A stretch of DNA of 6,025 nt from Gammaproteobacteria bacterium (GCA_030426705.1 JAUHXW010000190.1:1-6025); one strand, 5' to 3'; counted from the stretch's first letter, positions 1 to 5,345 are shown. Translations and numbers: made by a program. The notes: generated by a model from the letters alone, not told the origin.

Positions 1-231
1 ATCAGGCTTAAAACGTTCAATATGTTTTCTTAATGCCTTGCCATCAGTCATATCAAAAACCGCCGATTCATCGGCTACGTGCATCGCAGGCGCGTGTTCG
101 TAACGATCGGCAGCAATCACATGAACACCCAATCTTTGGGCTTCAATAACCACTTCCTTGCCGAGTTCACCTGAACCCAACAACATCATCTTTATAGCTT
201 GGTTCCGCTTCGCATTAAACAATTGTTCCAT
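1..231 (-). CDS. purT: PurT, formate-dependent phosphoribosylglycinamide formyltransferase (5' part only)
   Basis: Only the N-terminal 77 residues are in the window; the gene runs off the left edge. PurT is a cytosolic ATP-grasp enzyme that makes formyl-GAR from GAR, formate and ATP, the folate-independent route for the third step of purine synthesis. The visible part is the pre-ATP-grasp nucleotide-like fold: MMLLGSGELGKEVVIEAQRL at about residues 15-34, then VIAADRYEHAPAMHVAD at about 38-54. Both match E. coli PurT nearly residue for residue, including the Gly-Ser-Gly-Glu-Leu loop that contacts GAR in the family. The start at 231 gives an N-terminal lead of about the E. coli length. An in-frame ATG at 264 overlaps the -10 box of the likely promoter and would lie upstream of the transcript start, so I reject it. 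No good Shine-Dalgarno is seen. Transcribed divergently from the cyclophilin gene. Confidence 0.93.
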   Translation of the reverse strand, partial: MEQLFNAKRNQAIKMMLLGSGELGKEVVIEAQRLGVHVIAADRYEHAPAMHVADESAVFDMTDGKALRKHIERFKPD

Positions 232-262
232 GAATATTTTGCTGTGAAATTGACGATTCGGC

Positions 263-271
263 ATTATAACA
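263..271 (-). promoter_or_regulatory. Extended -10 promoter for purT
   Basis: On the minus strand this reads TGTTATAAT, a perfect extended -10 (TG, one base, TATAAT). No good -35 lies 16-18 bases upstream, which is normal for extended -10 promoters. The start of transcription would fall near 256, leaving a leader of about 25 bases before the purT ATG at 231. No PurR-like operator was recognised in 232-403. Confidence 0.5.
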
Positions 272-340
272 CCAAAGAAGTTCAACTCAGATGAAAAGCA
301 AATGAAACCTAACTATTTTTGTAATGTCTATGGTGTCAAA

Positions 341-370
341 CTGGCAATCTGTTGACGATGTCGTTATCAT
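341..370 (+). promoter_or_regulatory. Possible promoter for the cyclophilin-lpxH operon
   Basis: CTGGCA at 341-346 (4 of 6 to the -35 consensus) is followed after 18 bases by TATCAT at 365-370 (5 of 6 to the -10). Transcription would begin near 377, giving a leader of about 27 bases. A better -35 look-alike, TTGACG at 352-357, is too close to this -10 and has no partner of its own. Confidence 0.3.
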
Positions 371-403
371 ATTGTCCTTTCGCTAAACAACCGAGGAACT
401 TAA

Positions 404-1006
404 ATGAAAAATGTTGTAATGATGGCTTTGCTATTGCTTGCAAGCAGTCAATTGTTGGCTGAAAACACTTTGGTAAAAATGCAAACATCGGAAGGTGATA
501 TTTACCTGGAGCTTTATAATGACAAAGCACCTAAAACTGTAGAAAACTTTTTAAGCTATGCCAAAGAAGACTTCTATAATGGCACCATTTTCCATCGTGT
601 TATCAGCACCTTTATGATTCAAGGTGGTGGATTTACCGAAGATTTGGAGCGCAAACCCACCAAAGACCCAATCCCCAATGAAGCCAATAACGGTTTGAAA
701 AATCTGCGTGGCACCATTGCCATGGCGAGGTTACCAGATCCACATTCGGCGACTGCGCAATTTTTCATCAATGTTCAGGACAATGCGGCTTTGAATTTTA
801 CCGGCGAACAAAACACCAATACCTGGGGTTATGCTGTATTCGGTAAAGTGGTTAAAGGCATGGATGTGGTAGATGAAATCAGGTTCAAACCAACCGCAGG
901 TAAAATGCCCTTCAGAAAAGATGTTCCCATTGAAAATGTAGTAATCAAGTCTGTAGAAGTGGTTGAAAGCGTGACTGTTGCACCCGCTGAAAAACCAGCT
1001 TCATGA
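404..1006 (+). CDS. ppiB: PpiB-type cyclophilin peptidyl-prolyl isomerase with an export signal
   Basis: A 200-residue cyclophilin, which catalyses cis-trans isomerisation of X-Pro bonds in folding proteins. Residues 1-19 form a signal peptide: Lys2, a hydrophobic run at 4-13, and a likely cut after LLA before Glu20. There is no lipobox Cys, so a soluble periplasmic protein is predicted. The fold covers about 22-187. Core motifs are FHRV at 63-66 (Arg65 is the family's catalytic arginine), FMIQGGGF at 70-77, and SATAQFFINV at 115-124. The middle, with NEANNGLKN at 92-100 and WGYAVFGKVVKGMDVVD at 141-157, is closer to cytoplasmic E. coli PpiB than to periplasmic PpiA, although E. coli PpiB lacks a signal. 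After the fold comes a short Val/Ala/Pro tail ending APAEKPAS. The start is set by GAGGA at 393-397, six bases before ATG. The stop overlaps the lpxH start (ATGA), and ppiB-lpxH order is also found in E. coli. Confidence 0.93.
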   Translation: MKNVVMMALLLLASSQLLAENTLVKMQTSEGDIYLELYNDKAPKTVENFLSYAKEDFYNGTIFHRVISTFMIQGGGFTEDLERKPTKDPIPNEANNGLKNLRGTIAMARLPDPHSATAQFFINVQDNAALNFTGEQNTNTWGYAVFGKVVKGMDVVDEIRFKPTAGKMPFRKDVPIENVVIKSVEVVESVTVAPAEKPAS

Positions 1007-1707
1007 ACACACTTTTTATTTCTGACCTGCATTTGTGTGATCAACAACCACAAATCACCAGGTCATTTATAAAATTCTGTGAAAACAAGGCCCGAGGTGC
1101 TCGGGCTTTGTACATTCTGGGTGACTTTTTTGAGTATTGGCTGGGTGATGATGCCATTGATAAAACGGCTAAAGCAGCACAACAAGCTTTATCAAAATTA
1201 AAGCAATCCGGCACTGAAATATACTTCATGGCTGGCAACAGGGACTTTTTGTTGGGCCAACAATTTGCCGATAGTTGTGGCATGCAAGTCATTCAGGAGC
1301 CTCACATCATTGAATTATCGGGTGAGCCAATATTGTTGGTACATGGTGATGCTGAATGTACCGATGATGAACCTTACCAGCAAGCCAGAAAAATGCTGCG
1401 TAACACCGAATGGCAACAACAATTCTTGCTAAAATCTATTACTGAACGCATAGAATTTGCCAAGCAAGCCAGGATACAAAGCAAGGAGCACACCCAAAAT
1501 TCTAATGCCGAAATCATGGATGTTAACCCACAAGCCATCGATGAATTGTTCAGCAAACATCAAGTCAACACCTTGATTCATGGTCATACCCACAGACCCG
1601 CAGTTCATAAGTATGGCGACAAACAGCGCATTGTTTTAGGCGATTGGCATCATCAAACCAGTTATTTGGAGTGGGATGGCTCCAATTTTCAATTGGTCTG
1701 TCAATAA
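1003..1707 (+). CDS. lpxH: LpxH, UDP-2,3-diacylglucosamine pyrophosphohydrolase
   Basis: A 234-residue calcineurin-like metallophosphoesterase (E. coli LpxH has 240). It hydrolyses UDP-2,3-diacylglucosamine to lipid X and UMP, the fourth step of lipid A synthesis, at the inner face of the cytoplasmic membrane. The full two-metal set is visible: DLH (Asp8, His10), GDFFE (Asp41), GNRDFLLG (Asn79, Arg80, Asp81), LLVHGD (His114) and HGHTHRPA (His193, His195, His197). The LpxH-specific cap is present too, including SKEH at 160-163 and AEIMDVN at 169-175. The ATG at 1003 overlaps the upstream TGA by four bases. No Shine-Dalgarno precedes it, so translation probably depends on ribosomes finishing the cyclophilin. 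No intrinsic terminator follows; the next structure is a REP remnant about 30 bases on. Confidence 0.96.
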   Translation: MNTLFISDLHLCDQQPQITRSFIKFCENKARGARALYILGDFFEYWLGDDAIDKTAKAAQQALSKLKQSGTEIYFMAGNRDFLLGQQFADSCGMQVIQEPHIIELSGEPILLVHGDAECTDDEPYQQARKMLRNTEWQQQFLLKSITERIEFAKQARIQSKEHTQNSNAEIMDVNPQAIDELFSKHQVNTLIHGHTHRPAVHKYGDKQRIVLGDWHHQTSYLEWDGSNFQLVCQ

Positions 1708-1737
1708 ACTCTACACCCTGGGGGATACTCTCCTACC

Positions 1738-1758
1738 GTCATCCTCGTGCTTGACACG
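1738..1758 (+). repeat. Left half of a REP palindrome split by an insertion
   Basis: GTC at 1738-1740 and the arm ATCCTCGTG at 1741-1749 are followed by the loop CTTGA and then CACG, after which the palindrome stops abruptly at the edge of the inserted element. Joined to 2097-2104 (GGGATCCA), it rebuilds a 9-bp hairpin: ATCCTCGTG pairs with CACGGGGAT, with one T-G wobble. Bases 1748-1758 (TGCTTGACACG) are the left copy of the target duplication. Confidence 0.7.
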
Positions 1759-1779
1759 CATTATTGTCCGGTAAAAATT
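1759..1779 (+). repeat. Left terminal inverted repeat of the MITE
   Basis: 21 bases, beginning CATTATTGTCCGG and ending in an A-rich stretch then TT. It matches the complement of 2065-2085 at 19 of 21 positions. It abuts the duplicated CTTGACACG. Confidence 0.75.
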
Positions 1780-1838
1780 GTTTTCAACCAAGTCTACAGA
1801 AATGACACATTTTAATTATTGGCATGAATCACTTAATT

Positions 1839-1872
1839 GTCATACCGGCGTAGGCCGGTATCTAGCGTCTTT
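1839..1872 (+). repeat. REP palindrome A inside the MITE
   Basis: GTC is followed by an 8-bp hairpin: arms ATACCGGC (1842-1849) and GCCGGTAT (1854-1861) around loop GTAG. The tail CTAGCGTCTTT follows. It is paired head-to-head with the copy at 1935-1968, and 26 of 34 positions match. The pattern GTCAT, GC-rich stem, ATC is typical of REP sequences mobilised by RAYT (REP-associated tyrosine) transposases. Confidence 0.75.
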
Positions 1873-1934
1873 CTGTTGATATTTCAGATGTTTACATTGC
1901 TAAGAAACATCTCATTTACCCAAACAGCAACATC

Positions 1935-1968
1935 AAAGACACTGGATGCCGACATCCGTCGGCATGAC
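1935..1968 (-). repeat. REP palindrome B inside the MITE, inverted to A
   Basis: On the minus strand: GTC, arm ATGCCGAC, loop GGAT, arm GTCGGCAT, then CCAGTGTCTTT. The arms are perfectly complementary. Compared with copy A, the two arm differences (A-T to G-C, and G-C to A-T) are both matched on the opposite arm. The tail GTCTTT is shared with A, so the repeat unit extends past the hairpin. Confidence 0.75.
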
Positions 1969-2064
1969 GAACTCTTACTTTATAAAACACAAAAGATTTT
2001 AAGTCTTCATTTTTTTAATGGTGGGTAAACGTATATAGTGCGTGTGTTTTGAACTGTCAAAGTA

Positions 2065-2085
2065 AATTTTAACCGGACACTAATG
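2065..2085 (-). repeat. Right terminal inverted repeat of the MITE
   Basis: The complement begins CATTAGTGTCCGG and matches the left end at 19 of 21 positions. The next two bases (TA) and CTTGACACG form the right target duplication. Confidence 0.75.
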
Positions 2086-2104
2086 TACTTGACACGGGGA
2101 TCCA
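2086..2104 (+). repeat. Right half of the split REP, with the second target-duplication copy
   Basis: TACTTGACACG (2086-2096) repeats the left flank of the MITE with one mismatch. GGGATCCA then completes the arm that is missing at 1738-1758. No matching 5' arm lies to its left, as expected if the element split the hairpin. Confidence 0.65.
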
Positions 2105-2147
2105 TTGGGAATAGCCCTTAAAATCTGATTTTTTTCCAGACAAGATT

Positions 2148-2170
2148 GGAGGGGGTTATGGTTACCCTCC
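2148..2170 (+). other. Hairpin with a sequestered Shine-Dalgarno-like arm
   Basis: GGAGGG (2148-2153) is complementary to CCCTCC (2165-2170) around an 11-base loop. The left arm is a perfect Shine-Dalgarno sequence. Five bases after GGAGG, a six-codon frame (MVTLLS, ATG at 2158, TGA at 2176) runs through the hairpin. Only three T's follow, so it would be a weak intrinsic terminator at best. It sits just upstream of the proposed -10 of the next gene, so it would not be in that gene's own transcript. Confidence 0.3.
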
Positions 2171-2175
2171 TTTCA

Positions 2176-2184
2176 TGATAAAAT
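2176..2184 (+). promoter_or_regulatory. Extended -10 promoter for the aminotransferase gene
   Basis: TGATAAAAT is an extended -10 (TG, one base, TAAAAT; 5 of 6 in the hexamer). The best -35 at 17-base spacing, TTATGG at 2156-2161, is poor. Transcription would start near 2191, giving a leader of about 24 bases. The Shine-Dalgarno is weak (GAGA at 2204-2207). Confidence 0.4.
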
Positions 2185-2214
2185 CTGCGGATATTTTTTT
2201 ATCGAGATACATCA

Positions 2215-3714
2215 ATGACCGTATTTAATCAGTTGCTTCAAATCAGAAGCGCCAAAGGAACCGTGATAACTCAAGGTTTGAGCGATGAAAATATTCAAAA
2301 ATTCATTGCTACTGATGAAGACCTGGTAACTGCCATCAATCTGGCTACCCAAGAATTTGAACAAGTCAAATCAACTTATCCTGAGTTGGTCGATATGGAC
2401 GAACAAGATCAACTGGAATTCATTCACGCTGATTTTGTTAATTTTTATGCTGCTGACGCGGTGAATCCTTATGTTGCCCTGGCAGGTAAAGGTGCCTGGA
2501 TTGTGACCCTCAAAGGTGCGGTATTACACGACAATGGTGGTTACGGTATGTTGGGTGCTGGCCACGCGGCTGACCATGTACTGGAAACAATGGCCAAACC
2601 TCATGTGATGGCCAACATCATGACACCAAGCTTCTATCAAAAACGTTTGGCTGACTTGTTGAAAAAAGAAATTGGCGTCGGTCGTGATAAATGCCCATTC
2701 CAACATTTCATTTGCATGAATTCAGGTTCTGAAGCAGTGACTGTGGCATCACGTATTTCTGACGTGAATGCCAAAAAGCAAACTGGAATGAATGGTGATA
2801 ATTATGGAAAAACCATTAAAATCATGGCTTTACAAGGCGCCTTCCATGGCCGTACCGATCGCCCTGCCCAATACTCAGATTCCTCATTAAAATCTTATAA
2901 GAAAAATTTGGCTTCTTTCCAGGGCAGAAATAATTTGATCACAGTACCCATCAATGATGTTGAGGCTTTGAAGCAGGCTTTTGATGATGCCGCCAATAAC
3001 AATGAATTCATCGAGTCGTTCTTCATGGAACCTGTGATGGGCGAAGGCAATCCAGGTATGGCAGTCACACCTGAGTTTTATGCCACTGCCCGTGAATTGA
3101 CTGAACAACACGGCACCTTATTCTTGGTTGACTCAATTCAAGCTGGCTTGCGTGCGCAGGGTTGTTTGTCGATTTGTGACTATCCTGGTTTTGAAAATTT
3201 ACCAGCGCCTGATATGGAAACCTATTCGAAAGCCTTGAATGCCGGACATTATCCGCTTTCAGTATTGGCACTGAATGAAAAAGCCGCCAACTTATATGTG
3301 GTAGGCATTTATGGCAACACCATGACCGCCAACCCCAAAGCCCTGGATGTGGCTTATACTGTATTGACTGAATTGTCTGCAGAAACACGTGAAAACATTC
3401 GTGAGAAAGGCAAACTGTTTGTCAGCAAGTTAAATGACCTGGCTGAAAAAATGGACGGTGCCATCTCAAATGTTCAAGGTACTGGGTTGTTGTTTTCTTG
3501 CGAATTGGCTCCAGAATATAAAGCTTATGGTAAAGACAGCATCGAAGAGTTTATGCGTTTCAATGGTATTGGTGTTATCCACGGTGGCGAAAACTCATTG
3601 CGTTTCACCCCGCATTTCAACATCACCGAACAGGAAGTTGATTTGATTATTGAAGGTGTTGAATATGCCTTGAACCATGGGCCAAAAGCCAACTCATTGG
3701 ATAAGGCAAGTTAA
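2215..3714 (+). CDS. Class III (fold type I) PLP-dependent aminotransferase, substrate unknown
   Basis: A 499-residue class III aminotransferase, longer than the common 400-460-residue acetylornithine, ornithine or GABA enzymes because of about 80 extra N-terminal residues. Visible landmarks are NSGSEAV at 169-175 (PLP phosphate loop), GAFHGRT at 208-214, FFMEPVMGEGNPG at 269-281, LVDSIQAGLRAQG at 304-316 (Asp306 should hold the PLP ring nitrogen), and METYSKALNAGHYP at 334-347, where Lys339 is the expected Schiff-base lysine. YGNTMTANP follows at 366-374 and SLRFTPHF at 461-468, where Arg463 is in the place of the usual carboxylate-binding Arg. Two motifs depart from the classic enzymes: DEVQ reads DSIQ, and the usual HGTTFGGNP-type loop reads YGNTMTANP. 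So I do not transfer a named substrate. Lysine or another omega-amine donor is possible. It stands alone, between a REP/MITE region and another REP cluster. Confidence 0.88.
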   Translation: MTVFNQLLQIRSAKGTVITQGLSDENIQKFIATDEDLVTAINLATQEFEQVKSTYPELVDMDEQDQLEFIHADFVNFYAADAVNPYVALAGKGAWIVTLKGAVLHDNGGYGMLGAGHAADHVLETMAKPHVMANIMTPSFYQKRLADLLKKEIGVGRDKCPFQHFICMNSGSEAVTVASRISDVNAKKQTGMNGDNYGKTIKIMALQGAFHGRTDRPAQYSDSSLKSYKKNLASFQGRNNLITVPINDVEALKQAFDDAANNNEFIESFFMEPVMGEGNPGMAVTPEFYATARELTEQHGTLFLVDSIQAGLRAQGCLSICDYPGFENLPAPDMETYSKALNAGHYPLSVLALNEKAANLYVVGIYGNTMTANPKALDVAYTVLTELSAETRENIREKGKLFVSKLNDLAEKMDGAISNVQGTGLLFSCELAPEYKAYGKDSIEEFMRFNGIGVIHGGENSLRFTPHFNITEQEVDLIIEGVEYALNHGPKANSLDKAS

Positions 3715-3749
3715 TTATAGAGACTTTCGGTTGAACTAAAACACCAATC

Positions 3750-3776
3750 GTCACTCCTGCGAAGGCAGGAGTCTTG
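3750..3776 (+). repeat. REP palindrome C between the aminotransferase and asnS
   Basis: GTC, arm ACTCCTGC (3753-3760), loop GAAG, arm GCAGGAGT (3765-3772), then CTTG. A perfect 8-bp hairpin, 36 bases after the aminotransferase stop. It is inverted relative to the copy at 3804-3830. It may protect or end the upstream transcript, as REP hairpins can do. Confidence 0.8.
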
Positions 3777-3803
3777 TTGAAAAAGACCACATAGTTGGCT
3801 TAT

Positions 3804-3830
3804 CAAGATTCCAGCCTTCGCTGGAATGAC
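3804..3830 (-). repeat. REP palindrome D, inverted partner of C
   Basis: On the minus strand: GTC, arm ATTCCAGC, loop GAAG, arm GCTGGAAT, then CTTG. It matches copy C at 23 of 27 positions. All four differences lie in the arms and form two compensated base pairs. Together C and D make a head-to-head pair (BIME-like) with a 27-base spacer that could also fold into one long imperfect hairpin. Confidence 0.8.
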
Positions 3831-3862
3831 AAAAACGGACATTTTGAAGTTTTTCCGCAATG

Positions 3863-3886
3863 TACCCCGGTCAAGCCGGGTAATGA
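3863..3886 (-). repeat. REP palindrome E, CTTGA-loop type
   Basis: On the minus strand: TCATTA, CCCGG, loop CTTGA, CCGGG, GTA. The 5-bp core stem extends outward after a one-base bulge. The loop is the same as in the split REP around the MITE, and unlike the GAAG/GTAG loops of A and C/D. The window therefore holds two REP sub-types. Confidence 0.6.
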
Positions 3887-3936
3887 AGACAGAAAATAAT
3901 AGTTCAAGAGCCACTGAACATCAGTGGCTTTTTTAA
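3883..3936 (+). other. Possible 17-codon leader frame with tandem Asn codons, upstream of asnS
   Basis: ATG at 3883 opens a frame reading MKTENNSSRATEHQWLF, with stop TAA at 3934-3936. Two adjacent Asn codons (AAT AAT, 3895-3900) lie just before the terminator hairpin, and the stop overlaps the asnS Shine-Dalgarno. Against it: there is no proper Shine-Dalgarno, the ATG falls in the conserved edge of REP E, and the frame runs through the terminator instead of stopping before it. Two AAT codons are not rare in AT-rich DNA. Confidence 0.15.
3909..3934 (+). terminator. Intrinsic terminator hairpin abutting the asnS ribosome binding site
   Basis: Arms AGCCACTGA (3909-3917) and TCAGTGGCT (3921-3929) form a perfect 9-bp stem with a 3-base loop ACA. 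A run of T's extends to 3934. The next bases, AAGGAG (3935-3940), are the asnS Shine-Dalgarno, so no promoter can fit between the terminator and the gene. It may end the aminotransferase transcript, act as an attenuator of asnS, or form the structured 5' end of the asnS mRNA. Confidence 0.75.
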
Positions 3937-3947
3937 GGAGTTTATCC

Positions 3948-5345
3948 ATGCAAACCCATGCAATAAAAAGTTTATTGAATGATGCCGTTACCGTGGGTAC
4001 GGCAGTAGAAATCAAGGGATGGATCAGAACCACACGTGACTCTAAAGGTGGTTTTTCTTTCCTGGTAGTTCATGATGGTTCATGTTTTGATGGCATTCAA
4101 GTTGTGGCCAACAATGAACTAGACAACTACGAAGATATTTTGAAGCTGTTCACCGGTTGTTCGGTGATTGTTCAAGGTGAATTGGTGGAATCTGGTGGCA
4201 AAGGCCAATCGGTTGAAATTCATGCCAACGCAGTTGAAATTGTCGGTTGGGTCGAAAATCAGGACACTTATCCAGTACAACCCAAACGCCACACCATGGA
4301 ATTCTTGCGCGAAGTGGCGCATTTAAGGCCTCGCACCAATACCTTCAGCGCCATGCTGCGTGTGCGCAATACCATGGCTCAAGCTGTGCACCAGTATTTC
4401 AGTCAAAACGGTTATTTTTGGTTACACACACCGATCATCACAGCCAGTGATTGTGAAGGTGCCGGTGATTTGTTCCGGGTTTCAACTTTGGACATGATGA
4501 ATTTACCCAAAGACGACAAAGGCAACATTGATTATTCCCAGGACTTCTTTGGCAAAGAGGCTTACTTGACGGTATCAGGACAATTGAATGCGGAAACCTA
4601 TGCTTGTGCCTTGAGTAAGGTTTATACCTTTGGCCCCACCTTCAGAGCTGAAAATTCACACACACAGCGCCATCTGGCTGAGTTCTGGATGATTGAGCCA
4701 GAAGTGGCATTTGCCGATTTGAACGATGCGGCTCAATTGGGTGAAGATTTTCTTAAATTCCTGGTCAAGCAAGTGCTTGAAAACAACATGGATGACATGA
4801 AATTCTTCAACAGCTTTGTCGATAAAACGGCGATTCAAAAACTCGAAGCATTAAGCGAAGATTCTTTCGAAAGAGTCAATTATGCTGATGCACTTGAAAT
4901 CCTCAAAAAATGTGGTGAGAAGTTTGAATATCCAGTTGAATGGGGTTTGGATTTACAAACGGAACACGAGCGATTTTTAACTGAAAAACACTTCAAAAAA
5001 CCGATTGTAGTGATGAATTATCCTGAGGAGATCAAACCATTCTATATGCGCTTAAATGACGATGAGAAAACCGTTGCCGCCATGGATGTGCTGGTTCCTG
5101 GTGTCGGTGAAATCATGGGTGGTTCACAACGTGAAGAACGCCTAGACTACCTGTTAAAACGCATGGAACACCACAACCTGGATCCTGCGGAATACAAATG
5201 GTACACCGATTTACGTCGCTATGGCACGGTTCCTCATGCAGGCTTTGGTGCTGGATTTGAACGTTTGGTCAGTTATGTGACAGGCTTGTCCAATGTGAGA
5301 GACGTGATTCCATTCCCCAGAACGCCAGGTTCTGCCAAGTTTTAA
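3948..5345 (+). CDS. asnS: Asparaginyl-tRNA synthetase
   Basis: A 465-residue class IIb synthetase (E. coli AsnS has 466) that charges tRNA-Asn with asparagine in the cytosol. The N-terminal OB-fold anticodon-binding domain (about 17-105) contains GWIRTTRDSKGG and FLVVHDGSCFDGIQ. REVAHLRPRTN at 121-131 leads into the catalytic domain. GDLFRVSTLD at 173-182 and TVSGQLNAETYA at 208-219 are AsnRS signatures. Motif 2 is FRAENSHTQRHLAEFWMIEPE at 232-252, with the ATP-binding Arg233 and Glu235. Motif 3 is GAGFERLVSYVTG at 434-446. Overall agreement with E. coli is very high, to the end (IPFPRTP). The ATG at 3948 is chosen because AAGGAG (3935-3940) lies seven bases upstream. A GTG at 3924 would add eight residues encoded by the terminator hairpin and is rejected. 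A terminator hairpin precedes the gene and another follows it. Confidence 0.97.
   Translation: MQTHAIKSLLNDAVTVGTAVEIKGWIRTTRDSKGGFSFLVVHDGSCFDGIQVVANNELDNYEDILKLFTGCSVIVQGELVESGGKGQSVEIHANAVEIVGWVENQDTYPVQPKRHTMEFLREVAHLRPRTNTFSAMLRVRNTMAQAVHQYFSQNGYFWLHTPIITASDCEGAGDLFRVSTLDMMNLPKDDKGNIDYSQDFFGKEAYLTVSGQLNAETYACALSKVYTFGPTFRAENSHTQRHLAEFWMIEPEVAFADLNDAAQLGEDFLKFLVKQVLENNMDDMKFFNSFVDKTAIQKLEALSEDSFERVNYADALEILKKCGEKFEYPVEWGLDLQTEHERFLTEKHFKKPIVVMNYPEEIKPFYMRLNDDEKTVAAMDVLVPGVGEIMGGSQREERLDYLLKRMEHHNLDPAEYKWYTDLRRYGTVPHAGFGAGFERLVSYVTGLSNVRDVIPFPRTPGSAKF

Larger units (their letters stand above)
1759..2085. mobile_element. MITE-like non-autonomous insertion element, 327 bp
   Basis: The ends are inverted repeats. 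Left 1759-1779 begins CATTATTGTCCGG, and the complement of the right end begins CATTAGTGTCCGG; 19 of 21 positions agree, differing only at positions 6 and 15. Directly outside lie TGCTTGACACG (1748-1758) and TACTTGACACG (2086-2096), 10 of 11 identical, which I read as a target-site duplication. Removing the element and one duplication restores an intact REP hairpin. There is no transposase and no credible ORF inside, so it would depend on a transposase elsewhere. CA-starting ends with a duplication of about 11 bases resemble some IS4-family elements, but I cannot assign a family. The interior carries an inverted REP pair. The element fills most of the 507-base gap between lpxH and the aminotransferase. 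Confidence 0.75.

Noticed and set aside
232..264. Upstream in-frame ATG for purT
   Set aside because: It overlaps the extended -10 box and would precede the expected transcript start; the ATG at 231 gives the usual N-terminal length.
829..1053. Minus-strand frames opposite ppiB, lpxH, the aminotransferase and asnS (for example 829-1053, 1041-1292, 3065-3388)
   Set aside because: They lie wholly or almost wholly within strongly conserved genes on the other strand and show no family motif; antisense shadows.
1751..1756. Perfect TTGACA -35 hexamers at 1751-1756 and 2089-2094
   Set aside because: Both are part of the duplicated REP loop CTTGACACG and have no good -10 at 16-18 bases.
1837..2028. 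Open frame on + beginning MSYRRRPVSS
   Set aside because: It is the translation of REP copy A and the rest of the MITE interior. There is no Shine-Dalgarno and no protein-like pattern; MSYRRRPVSS-type peptides are a known artefact of REP sequences.
2119..2187. Direct repeat TAAAATCTG at 2119-2127 and 2179-2187, each followed within a few bases by a T run
   Set aside because: Nine bases in AT-rich DNA; plausible by chance and with no further matching context.
3924..3947. GTG start that would lengthen AsnS by eight residues
   Set aside because: It lies inside the terminator hairpin, has no Shine-Dalgarno, and the ATG at 3948 has AAGGAG at ideal spacing and gives the normal family length.
3715..3947. 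T-box riboswitch for asnS
   Set aside because: I see no T-box consensus or specifier-loop architecture, and T-boxes are not expected in gammaproteobacteria.
3711..4033. Two minus-strand frames over the asnS upstream region, one containing VIPAKAGI
   Set aside because: VIPAKAGI is the usual false translation of a REP hairpin (here copy D). The other frame overlaps the start of asnS.
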